Shown here: positions 30,995 through 38,059 of the stretch, one piece after another | Numbering within the stretch: the first letter of the stretch is position 1 | Layout of the letters: the number at the start of each line of letters is the position of its first letter | Assembly (NCBI GenBank): GCA_963810485.1 | Contig: CAWENQ010000003.1 | Span: 558,001 to 622,000, forward strand | Direction of reading: 5' to 3' | Length of the DNA: 64,000 bases | Source of the DNA: DATKFM01 sp963810485 | Lineage (GTDB): Bacteria > Pseudomonadota > Alphaproteobacteria > Dongiales > Dongiaceae | Made by a program: the position numbers and the translations under genes | The notes under the pieces: generated by a model | What the model was told of the DNA's origin: nothing | What the model saw: only the letters and a program-made list of their open reading frames with translations | Database searches by the model: none

Positions 30995-32119
30995 ATGAAA
31001 GGTCGCATTATCGATGCATTGAGCCGGCCGGGTTTCTCGCGCCGGGATTTCAACCGGATGCTCGGGGCGGCGGGATTGTCGCTGGCGGCCATGCCGATCC
31101 TGTCGAAGCCCAGCGCCGCGGCTGGCGATCTGACCTTCTACACCTGGTCCGGCTATGACGTTCCGGAGATCTGCCCGAAATATGTGGCGAAGTACGGCGG
31201 CCCGCCCGATTTCCCGATCTTTGCATCCGAGGAAGAGGCGCTGCAGAAGATGGTCGGCGGCTATAACGTCGATCTGGCCCATCCCTGCCACTACAACATC
31301 AAGCGCTGGAAGGAAGGCAAGGTCATCCAGGCTTTCGACGTCTCGCGCATTCCCGAGTATGGCAATCTCTGGGAGCGCTTCCGCACCATTCCCAACACCT
31401 CGTTCGACGGCAAGCCATACTTCATTCCCTGGGATGCCGGCACGTCATCGGTCGTCTACCGCACCGACCTGGTGGATCCCGCCGATGTCGCCGATCCGTC
31501 CTGGGCGCTGCTGTTCAACGAAAAGTATAAGGGCCGGCTGTCGATGTACGACACCGACACCACCTTCATCGAAATCGCCGCGCGCATTTCCGGCATGTAT
31601 GCCGACTATCAGCATCTGAGCGACGAGCAGCTCGCGCAGCTGAAGCCGCTGCTGGTGAAGCAGAAGTCGTTAATGCCCTACTACTGGTCCGACAATACGC
31701 AGATCGAAAACGGCATCGCCTCCGGCGAACTTGTGGCCGCCTATGCCTGGAGCGGCTCCTATGCGACGCTGAAGTCCCAGGGCGTGGCCGTGAACTACAT
31801 GACGCCGAAGGAAGGCATCCTCGGCTATTCCTGCGGCCTGGTGCGCGGCGCCAATCCGCCGGGCAGCGAAGAAGCGGCCTATGACTTGATCAATGCGATG
31901 CTCGATCCGGAAGTGGGCAAGTTCCTGATCGAAGTGCAGGGCTACTATCACTCCAACACCAAGTCGTACGAACTGGTGTCCAAGGAGACGCTCGCCAACA
32001 TGGGCGTCGAGGATCCGGCAAAGACGTTCAATGCCCTGACACTGGATCCGGAGCCGGAGGAGCCCTACCGCAGCAAGTACATCCAGTTCATCACAGAGAT
32101 CAAAGCCGGCAGTTCCTAA
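30995..32119 (+). CDS. Tat-exported extracellular solute-binding protein (PotD-like)
   Basis: A 374-residue periplasmic binding protein. The start at 30995 has GGGAGG 6 bases upstream. A twin-arginine signal is visible (FSRRDFNRMLGAAGLSLAAM, residues 14-33), with cleavage expected after about residue 43. The mature part begins GDLTFYTWSGYDVPEICPKY, as in spermidine/putrescine-type binding proteins, and continues with FIPWDAGTSSVVYRTDLV. No permease or ATPase gene lies beside it, so its transporter must be elsewhere. A strong terminator follows. Ligand unknown; polyamine or related compounds are the family default. Confidence 0.85.
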   Translation: MKGRIIDALSRPGFSRRDFNRMLGAAGLSLAAMPILSKPSAAAGDLTFYTWSGYDVPEICPKYVAKYGGPPDFPIFASEEEALQKMVGGYNVDLAHPCHYNIKRWKEGKVIQAFDVSRIPEYGNLWERFRTIPNTSFDGKPYFIPWDAGTSSVVYRTDLVDPADVADPSWALLFNEKYKGRLSMYDTDTTFIEIAARISGMYADYQHLSDEQLAQLKPLLVKQKSLMPYYWSDNTQIENGIASGELVAAYAWSGSYATLKSQGVAVNYMTPKEGILGYSCGLVRGANPPGSEEAAYDLINAMLDPEVGKFLIEVQGYYHSNTKSYELVSKETLANMGVEDPAKTFNALTLDPEPEEPYRSKYIQFITEIKAGSS

Positions 32120-32144
32120 GCCTGGCGGGTCCTGAACGACAGCG

Positions 32145-32174
32145 AAAACGGGAGGTCCAGCGCCTCCCGTTTTT
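32145..32174. terminator. strong intrinsic terminator after the solute-binding protein
   Basis: A 7-bp GC stem (CGGGAGG with CCTCCCG) is extended by A/T pairs to 11 bp around a 7-base loop and followed by a T-run. It separates the solute-binding gene from gyrA and, having As before it, could act on both strands. Confidence 0.85.
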
Positions 32175-32323
32175 GCTGGATCGTGACGGCCAGAAAGCGA
32201 CACCAGGCCGTTGTTAGCATATGCGAAATTTGGTACTTTTGACGTCGAATCGGGGGGCCTTCCGCGGGCCGTATTCCGGCCTCCGCCGCCACAGCATAAC
32301 ATACTGATTTAACGGTATTATTC

Positions 32324-35131
32324 TTGACTGAACCGACGGGTACGCCCGGCCACGACATTATGCCCGTGACGCTCGAGGAGGAGATGAAACGCTCCTACCT
32401 CGATTACGCCATGAGCGTGATCGTTTCCCGGGCCTTGCCGGACGTGCGGGACGGGCTGAAACCGGTCCACCGGCGCATCCTCTACGGCATGAACGAAGGC
32501 GGTTTCGGCCCCGCCAAGGGCTACAACAAGGCCTCACGCATCGTCGGCGACGTCATGGGCAAATACCATCCCCATGGCGATATGGCGATCTACGACGCAC
32601 TGGTGCGCATGGTGCAGGATTTCTCCATGCGCCTGCCGCTGATCGATGGGCAGGGCAATTTCGGCTCCATGGACGCCGATCCGCCGGCGGCCATGCGGTA
32701 CACCGAGGTCAGGCTGGCCCGGGCGGCGATGACGCTGCTGGACGATCTGGACAAGGATACCGTCAGCTTCCAGCCGAACTATGACGGCCGCGACCAGGAG
32801 CCGACGGTCCTGCCGGCGCGGTTCCCGAATTTGCTGGTCAACGGCTCGGCCGGCATCGCCGTCGGCATGGCGACCAACATCCCGACCCACAATCTGGGTG
32901 AGGTGGTGGATGCCTGCATCGCCTATGTAGACAATCCCGACATCACCATCGAGGGGCTGATCCAGCATCTGCCCGGACCGGATTTTCCCACGGGCGCGCT
33001 GATCCTCGGCCGCAACGGCATCCGCGAGGCCTATCATTTCGGCCGCGGCTCCATCGTCATGCGCGGCCGCACGCATATCGAGGAATTGCGGAAAGATCGC
33101 GAAGCCATCGTCATCACCGAGATCCCCTATCAGGTGAACAAGGCGCGCATGATCGAGCGCATGGCCGAGTGCTCGCATGAGAAGATCATCGAGGGCATCG
33201 CCGATCTGCGCGACGAGTCCGACCGCGACGGCGTGCGCGTGGTGGTGGAACTGAAGCGGGACGCCATGTCCGACGTGGTGCTGGCGCAGCTCTACAAGCA
33301 CACGCCGCTGCAGACCTCGTTCGGCGTCAACATGCTGGCGCTCAACGGCGGCCGGCCGCAGGTGCTGACGATCAAGGACATCATCGTCGCCTTCGTCGCC
33401 TTCCGCGAAGACGTCATCGTCCGGCGCACCGTCTACCTGCTGGGCAAGGCGCGAGAGCAGGCGCATATCCGCGTCGGCCTGGCGATCGCCGTGGCCAATA
33501 TCGAGGAGGTGATCGCGCTGATCCGCAAGTCGCCGGATCCCAACACCGCAAAGCAACAGTTGATCACCCGTGAATGGCCGGCAAAGGACATGGCGCCGTT
33601 CATCCAACTCATCGACGAGCCGGGCCGCGGCCTGTCGCCGGAAGGCACCGTCCGCCTGTCGGATGCGCAGGCGCAGGCGATCCTGGAACTGCGGCTGCAG
33701 CGGCTGACCGGGCTGGAGCGCGACAAGATCGGCGCTGAGCTGCAGGAGCTGGCGACGACGATCAAGGACTACCTGGACATCCTGGGCTCGCGGCCGCGGC
33801 GCCTGGACATCCTGCGCACCGAACTGCGCGAGGTGAAGGAACAATTCGGCACGCCGCGCCGCACCGAGATCTTGGATCTGGAGTTCGAGCAGGATATCGA
33901 AGACCTGATCCAGCGCGAAGACATGGTCGTCACCGTCACCCACGGCGGCTATATCAAGCGCGTGCCGCTGTCGAGCTATCGCGCCCAGCGCCGCGGCGGC
34001 AAGGGCCGCGCCGCCATGGCCACGCGGGACGAGGATTTCGTCACCCAGCTGTTCGTGGTGAACACCCACACGCCGGTCGTGTTCTTCTCCACGACGGGCA
34101 TTGCCTACAAGATGAAGGTCTACCGCCTGCCCCTGGGCACGCCGCAGGCGCGCGGCAAGGCGCTGGTCAATCTGCTGCCGCTGAAGGAGGGGGAGACCAT
34201 CTCCACCCTGATGCCGCTGCCGGAGGACGAAGCGAGCTGGGCGGAAATGTCCATCATGTTCGCCACCGACAAGGGCACGGTCCGGCGCAACAAGCTGTCG
34301 GACTTCGTCGACGTGAAGGCCAACGGCAAGATCGCCATGAAGCTGGAAGAGGGCGACCGGCTGATCGCCGTGCAGACCTGCACCGAGAACGACGACGTGC
34401 TGCTGGCCGCGGCCGGCGGCAAGTCGATCCGCTTCCCCGTCAATGATGTGCGCGTCTTCACCGGCCGCACCTCTGTCGGCGTGCGCGGCATCAAGCTGGA
34501 GGAGAACGACCACGTCATCTCCATGTCGATCCTGCGCCATGTGGATGCGGATACCGGCGAGCGCGTCGCCTATCTGCGCATGCGCCGCAGCGCCACCGGC
34601 GACGAGACGCCCGTGGAAAGCGATGTGGTTGAGAGCGACGGCGAGGAGGCGGCGGAGGCCGCGACGATATCAGCCGAGCGCTATGCCGAACTGGAGGGCA
34701 AGGAGGAGTTCATCCTCACCGTCACCTCCCGCGGCTATGGCAAGCGCAGTTCGGCCTATGAGTACCGCATCGCCGGCCGCGGCGGACAGGGCATCGCCAA
34801 CATGGACATCACCGAACGCAACGGCCAGGTGGTTGCATCCTTCCCGGTGGCCGAGCGCGACCAGATCATGCTGGTGACCGACGGCGGCCAGCTGATCCGC
34901 TGCCCGGTGAATGACATCCGCATCGCCGGCCGCAAGACCCAGGGCGTGACGCTGTTCAAGGTGGAGGGGGGCGAGCGAGTCGTCTCCGTCACCCGCCTCA
35001 GCGACGAGGCGGAAGGCAATGGGAATGGCGACGGAAACGGCGCCGCTAATGGATCCGCCAACGGTAGCGCGAATTCAGGCAACGGAGCGGTCGAAAGCAA
35101 CGGCGCCAACGGGAATGACAACCATGGCTGA
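32324..35131 (+). CDS. gyrA: DNA gyrase subunit A
   Basis: Breakage-reunion subunit of type II topoisomerase, 935 residues. The N-terminus (LEEEMKRSYLDYAMSVIVSR) supports the TTG start at 32324; an ATG at 32360 is the alternative. The catalytic Tyr is Y126 in AAMRYTEVRL. The quinolone-pocket segment reads KYHPHGDMAIYDALVRM, with Met87 at the position of E. coli Ser83 and Asp91 at the position of Asp87. The GyrA box QRRGGKG is present, confirming GyrA rather than ParC. The last 40 residues are an unusual Asn/Gly/Ala/Ser tail. It overlaps coaD by 8 bases. Confidence 0.96.
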   Translation: MTEPTGTPGHDIMPVTLEEEMKRSYLDYAMSVIVSRALPDVRDGLKPVHRRILYGMNEGGFGPAKGYNKASRIVGDVMGKYHPHGDMAIYDALVRMVQDFSMRLPLIDGQGNFGSMDADPPAAMRYTEVRLARAAMTLLDDLDKDTVSFQPNYDGRDQEPTVLPARFPNLLVNGSAGIAVGMATNIPTHNLGEVVDACIAYVDNPDITIEGLIQHLPGPDFPTGALILGRNGIREAYHFGRGSIVMRGRTHIEELRKDREAIVITEIPYQVNKARMIERMAECSHEKIIEGIADLRDESDRDGVRVVVELKRDAMSDVVLAQLYKHTPLQTSFGVNMLALNGGRPQVLTIKDIIVAFVAFREDVIVRRTVYLLGKAREQAHIRVGLAIAVANIEEVIALIRKSPDPNTAKQQLITREWPAKDMAPFIQLIDEPGRGLSPEGTVRLSDAQAQAILELRLQRLTGLERDKIGAELQELATTIKDYLDILGSRPRRLDILRTELREVKEQFGTPRRTEILDLEFEQDIEDLIQREDMVVTVTHGGYIKRVPLSSYRAQRRGGKGRAAMATRDEDFVTQLFVVNTHTPVVFFSTTGIAYKMKVYRLPLGTPQARGKALVNLLPLKEGETISTLMPLPEDEASWAEMSIMFATDKGTVRRNKLSDFVDVKANGKIAMKLEEGDRLIAVQTCTENDDVLLAAAGGKSIRFPVNDVRVFTGRTSVGVRGIKLEENDHVISMSILRHVDADTGERVAYLRMRRSATGDETPVESDVVESDGEEAAEAATISAERYAELEGKEEFILTVTSRGYGKRSSAYEYRIAGRGGQGIANMDITERNGQVVASFPVAERDQIMLVTDGGQLIRCPVNDIRIAGRKTQGVTLFKVEGGERVVSVTRLSDEAEGNGNGDGNGAANGSANGSANSGNGAVESNGANGNDNHG

Positions 35132-35681
35132 CCATTCGATTGCGGTCTATCCCGGCACCTTCGATCCCATCACCAACGGCCATATGGACATCATCCGCCG
35201 GGCGGCCGACCTGACCGATCACCTGATCATCGCCGTGGCCAAGAACGCGGGGAAGAACCCGCTGCTGACTGTGGACGACCGGCTGGCGCTGGTGCGGGCG
35301 GAGATCGCCGACCTGAACAAGCCCGGCCGCAAGGTGGAGGCGCGCACTTTCGACACCCTGCTGATGCATTTCGCCGAGTCCGTCGGCGCCGGCATGATCG
35401 TGCGCGGCCTGCGGGCGGTGTCGGACTTCGAATACGAGTTCCAGATGGCGGGCATGAATTCGCGGCTGAATCCGAAGGTGGAAACCGTGTTCCTCATGGC
35501 CTCGGAGACGCATCAGTTCATCTCCTCGCGCTTCGTGAAGGAGATCGGGCGGCTGGGCGGCGATATCTCGTCCTTTGTCTCGCCCCGCGTGGCCGCGCAC
35601 CTCAAGAAGCGCTTTGCCGCCGAACGCAAGAACGGCGACCACGCCAAGGGCCGCGTGCAGACCCTGGAAGATTCAGTGTGA
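35124..35681 (+). CDS. coaD: phosphopantetheine adenylyltransferase
   Basis: Penultimate enzyme of coenzyme A synthesis (4'-phosphopantetheine plus ATP gives dephospho-CoA), 185 residues. The nucleotidyltransferase signature is AVYPGTFDPITNGHMDIIRR, with the C-terminal ISSRFVKEIGRLGGD. The ATG lies within the last codons of gyrA, a linkage common in Alphaproteobacteria. The C-terminal 20 residues are basic and probably disordered. Confidence 0.95.
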   Translation: MADHSIAVYPGTFDPITNGHMDIIRRAADLTDHLIIAVAKNAGKNPLLTVDDRLALVRAEIADLNKPGRKVEARTFDTLLMHFAESVGAGMIVRGLRAVSDFEYEFQMAGMNSRLNPKVETVFLMASETHQFISSRFVKEIGRLGGDISSFVSPRVAAHLKKRFAAERKNGDHAKGRVQTLEDSV

Positions 35682-35843
35682 GGAACGGGCCGTAAGCCTT
35701 TTTCGGAGCACGAAATTGTAGGGGTGACTGCTGGTCCTCCTACATATATCCGGATCGCACGACAAACCCTGGAAATCGCGGGAATATCCTTTGCTCCCGG
35801 CGCAGAGGGTGATACATCGACGCCGCCTCCCCGACCGACAGGC

Positions 35844-35918
35844 GGGCGCGTAGCTCACCGGTAGAGCAGTTGACTTTTAATCAACGGGTAGCGGGTTCGA
35901 CTCCCGCCGCGCTCACCA
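35844..35918 (+). tRNA. tRNA-Lys (anticodon TTT)
   Basis: A full cloverleaf can be folded by eye. The acceptor arm GGGCGCG pairs with CGCGCTC (one G-U), the D stem is GCTC/GAGC, and the anticodon stem GTTGA/TCAAC carries the loop CTTTTAA with anticodon TTT. The T arm is GCGGG/CCCGC with TTCGACT. Discriminator A and an encoded CCA end the gene. Confidence 0.95.
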
Positions 35919-36128
35919 TCCCTCCAGTTGACCATCGGCTGCCTCAACTCGGCCATGCCGGGCGGGACGCGCAGCCTTTGGTGCCTTTTCCTCTAGGGCC
36001 GAGCCGCAACTCGAGTGGCGGATAGCCGCCCACAAAAACTCAGAGCTTGCGAGCCACGAGGATGCCGCAGCAGTTCGGGTTTTCTTGCATCATGTTTCGC
36101 CTCAGCAAGCCTCGATGCGTCTACGCCC

Positions 36129-36142
36129 GTGATCTATATCAC
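36129..36142. promoter_or_regulatory. CRP/FNR-like dyad GTGAT-N4-ATCAC
   Basis: Perfect 5-bp half-sites separated by CTAT, close in form to CRP/FNR-superfamily sites (TTGAT-N4-ATCAA). It lies about 113 bases upstream of the first exported-protein gene. A chance occurrence cannot be excluded. Confidence 0.4.
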
Positions 36143-36162
36143 TGCGAGGAGGCGGCGCTGAT

Positions 36163-36175
36163 GTCAGTAACTGAC
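36163..36175. promoter_or_regulatory. palindrome GTCAGT-A-ACTGAC
   Basis: Perfect 6-bp inverted repeat with a single-base centre, 79 bases upstream of the ATG at 36255. It could be an operator or part of a promoter; no known regulator site is recognised. Confidence 0.3.
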
Positions 36176-36254
36176 CACGCGTAACTGTCGGCGTGATCAG
36201 CGCGGCGCTCGCTTGGCGACTAACTCCCGGGCAGAGGCCGGCCCGGAGGCCTCT

Positions 36255-36551
36255 ATGCAGCGGATCGGCGTGATTGGCGCAGTCGCAGCGTTTGCCGGCG
36301 TTTTCGCTTTTTCAGCCAATGCTGAGGAATCTTGCACAGGCCTGTTTGCCGGAAACGGGCAGGCCGAAAGCCAGCCTGAGCAAGGTAGCCGACTCTTTCC
36401 ATCCGACAATCAATGCGAAGCTGCAACGAAGCGCGAGCTTCGCTTGTCGCTATTCGAGATACCGCAGGAAGAGGAAGACCCGATGTCAGTCTCGGTCGGC
36501 CTGAAACAGGGCGGCGGGATTCTCCGCTTCAGGATACCGTTCAGTTTCTGA
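36255..36551 (+). CDS. small exported protein, first of a tandem paralogue pair
   Basis: A 98-residue protein I do not recognise. It has a signal peptide (MQRIGVIGAVAAFAGVFAFS, cleavage expected after ANA), cysteines at positions 27 and 54, and a C-terminal block with PQEEEDPMSVSVG and LRFRIPFSF at the very end. GGAGG sits 5 bases before the ATG at 36255, which is preferred over the in-frame ATG at 36213. The next gene encodes a protein of identical length with the same cysteine positions and about two-thirds identity over the last 50 residues. One disulfide and a periplasmic or surface location are inferred. Confidence 0.75.
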   Translation: MQRIGVIGAVAAFAGVFAFSANAEESCTGLFAGNGQAESQPEQGSRLFPSDNQCEAATKRELRLSLFEIPQEEEDPMSVSVGLKQGGGILRFRIPFSF

Positions 36552-36657
36552 CAGCTGCGCAAGGACTCAATGTCTCAGGAACAGGGAACAAACGCGGGGT
36601 AAAACGGTTTATTTGGATATCCGAAGGCACTGTCGGCGGATAACGTGAGAGGCCGTC

Positions 36658-36954
36658 ATGCGCAGAATAGGCATGGTGGGACTATTAGCGGCACTTGCGG
36701 CTGCATCCGCCTTGGCGGAAGACGCAAGGAAACCATGCCTTGGCGCCGTTTATGGCGAAGGCGCAAAAATCGATCCTTACAGCCGGACCGATCAATTGGA
36801 TCTGACCGACAACCAGTGCGAATCGGTCACGGGCAAGGAATTGCGCCTGAAACTGATCGAAGTCCCGCAGGAGGAGGAAGATCCTATGTCCCTGTCCGTC
36901 GGCGCCAAGAATCTTGGCGGCGTCCTTCGATTCAAAATCCCGTTCAGTTTCTGA
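36658..36954 (+). CDS. small exported protein, second of a tandem paralogue pair
   Basis: A 98-residue paralogue of the preceding gene. The signal peptide is MRRIGMVGLLAALAAASALA, the cysteines are again at 27 and 54, and the shared elements are TDNQCE, KELRLKL, PQEEEDPMSLSVG and LRFKIPFSF. GAGAGG lies 5 bases before the ATG. The middle 20 residues between the two cysteines differ most from the first copy, which suggests divergence of a variable segment. The 106-base spacing allows co-transcription. Function unknown. Confidence 0.78.
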   Translation: MRRIGMVGLLAALAAASALAEDARKPCLGAVYGEGAKIDPYSRTDQLDLTDNQCESVTGKELRLKLIEVPQEEEDPMSLSVGAKNLGGVLRFKIPFSF

Positions 36955-36977
36955 CGCCGCCGAAAAAGAAAGAAAGT

Positions 36978-36997
36978 GCCCCGGCTATTGCCGGGGC
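36978..36997 (-). terminator. terminator for the PepSY-like gene
   Basis: A perfect 8-bp stem (GCCCCGGC with GCCGGGGC) and TATT loop. On the minus strand it is followed by a T-rich tract (ACTTTCTTTCTTTTT). It lies between the convergent second small exported-protein gene and the PepSY-like gene. Confidence 0.75.
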
Positions 36998-37040
36998 CGA
37001 GTCCGAAATACGGATTGTCGTTTTGACCGGTGGTGCAGAA

Positions 37041-37304
37041 TCAATCTTCCGTCCGCTCGATGATCTCGAGCGTCGTCGGATCCAGCTTTAGATCGTAGCC
37101 TTCGCCGGTTTCCGCGGACTCGGCGCCTTCCACTTCCCAGGCTTCGTCGTCCAACTCGATCGGGCCCCAATCGGAGAAACCTTCACTCCGCAGAACCTCT
37201 TCGATGCGGGCGCGTTCCTGGCCGGTGGGATCGCGATCGGCGCGGGCTGGTGTGATGACGGCGACGGCCAAGATGAGGCCGAATAGCATGGTTGCAGTTT
37301 TCAT
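37041..37304 (-). CDS. small exported PepSY-like protein
   Basis: An 87-residue protein. A signal peptide (MKTATMLFGLILAVAVITPA, cleavage after ARA) precedes a single PepSY-type module: ARIEEVLRSEGFSDWGPIEL, then WEVEGA, YDLKLDPTTLEIIERTED. PepSY modules are found in protease propeptides and small periplasmic proteins. The ATG is preceded by GAAAGGAGAT-like sequence. It converges on the tandem small exported pair, with a terminator between. Confidence 0.82.
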   Translation of the reverse strand: MKTATMLFGLILAVAVITPARADRDPTGQERARIEEVLRSEGFSDWGPIELDDEAWEVEGAESAETGEGYDLKLDPTTLEIIERTED

Positions 37305-37370
37305 CTTTCAATCTCCTTTCGGCGCATGTCGCCTTCCATCGAGGAAAAGCTTGAGGACGTCAGAGACAAG

Positions 37371-37538
37371 CTAAGCCGCATCTTCAGATTCCGGTTTTTC
37401 CAATCCGGGACCGGTATCCTTTGGGGGATCGAAGGGAACGGGATTATCGCATTCAGTGCAGACCGTAACGGTCCGCCCGTCGGATCCTGTGACCATCAGA
37501 AACGAATTGCCGCGACAATGCGGACAAACGAGTGACAT
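37371..37538 (-). CDS. 55-residue zinc-ribbon protein
   Basis: A short minus-strand gene. It opens MSLVCPHCRGNSFLMVTGSD and carries two CxxC knuckles (C5/C8 and C27/C30, the latter in VTVCTECDN) separated by a turn, followed by a Pro/Glu-rich tail ending PESEDAA. GGGGAG lies 6 bases before the ATG. The spacing fits a zinc ribbon, probably nucleic-acid or protein binding. A hairpin with a T-run lies about 30 bases upstream of the start. It is followed by the PepSY-like gene on the same strand, so the two could be one unit. The overlapping plus-strand frame lacks any recognisable feature. Confidence 0.65.
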   Translation of the reverse strand: MSLVCPHCRGNSFLMVTGSDGRTVTVCTECDNPVPFDPPKDTGPGLEKPESEDAA

Positions 37539-37569
37539 GAGATACTCCCCGAAAATGGGCGTTCATCCC

Positions 37570-37590
37570 AAAAAAACACCTGAAGAGGTG
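37570..37590 (-). terminator. hairpin plus T7 upstream of the zinc-ribbon gene
   Basis: On the minus strand CACCT-CTTC-AGGTG is followed by seven T residues, a classic intrinsic terminator. It lies just before the ribosome-binding site of the zinc-ribbon gene, so it either ends an upstream small RNA or acts as a leader attenuator. Confidence 0.65.
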
Positions 37591-37690
37591 CTCGGGTTCC
37601 ACTAGTTCCGGGTCGACATTTGAGTGGGCGCAATCGCGCAACAGGAGATTGCGGGTGGTCTTAGGCGGACACCATTAACCTACTGCGAAT
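37591..37690 (-). ncRNA. candidate small RNA or leader RNA
   Basis: About 100 bases on the minus strand between two terminator-like hairpins. They contain a perfect 7-bp stem (CGCAATC with GATTGCG, at 37629-37653) and a GGAAC-TAGT-GGAAC direct repeat just before the T7 terminator. No open frame with coding character is visible. No Rfam family is recognised by eye. Confidence 0.25.
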
Positions 37691-37692
37691 AA

Positions 37693-37726
37693 AATCCGGG
37701 CGGCATGGGGGCGAACCGCCCGGATT
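37693..37726 (-). terminator. 11-bp hairpin with T-rich tail on the minus strand
   Basis: AATCCGGGCGG pairs with CCGCCCGGATT across a 12-base loop. On the minus strand it runs into TTTTATT. What transcript it would end is unclear, because no convincing minus-strand gene lies upstream. Confidence 0.5.
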
Positions 37727-38059
37727 CCGTCGCGATGCCACGGCAAGTGGGGGTATGGGCAGCGCGAAACAGTCCCGTAAATCGTCCTTCCGGTATCAAT
37801 CCGATGATGCTGTCTAATGGCACTTTCAACGCTGAGAAAATTCGCTTCAAACCTTCCCCATGCCCATTTTCATTGCGTAATTGGGAATATCGCCCCAATG
37901 CATCGCCTCCGATAAGGGCAAGGCGAAAGCCAGATTATTACGGTATACTGCAGGAACTGCGATGGCCGGCACAATTGGACCTTGGTCCAACAGCGGCTGC
38001 CCTGCGATTGAATGCCCCGGATGTGTCGGTTACCCTGCCGGACCGCACGGAGGCGCCGT

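Larger units (their letters stand above)
35919..36254. other. gene-free gap between tRNA-Lys and the small exported-protein pair
   Basis: No convincing coding frame is visible in 336 bases. The stretch holds two short inverted repeats (listed separately) and a GGAGG ribosome-binding site just before 36255. It may be the promoter region of the tandem pair. Confidence 0.6.
37539..38059. other. gene-poor 520-base stretch with two hairpins
   Basis: Lower in GC than its surroundings. No reading frame here has homology I can recognise or a good ribosome-binding site. It contains two strong hairpins, both oriented as minus-strand terminators (listed separately), and between them a possible small RNA. 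Confidence 0.5.

Noticed and set aside
32534..34540. A 668-codon minus-strand frame inside gyrA
   Set aside because: Antisense shadow of gyrA; composition rich in His, Asp, Arg and Gln is typical of a reversed GC-rich gene.
37680..37898. A 72-codon minus-strand frame in the gene-poor stretch
   Set aside because: It ends inside a terminator-like hairpin, lacks a convincing ribosome-binding site and shows no recognisable motif.
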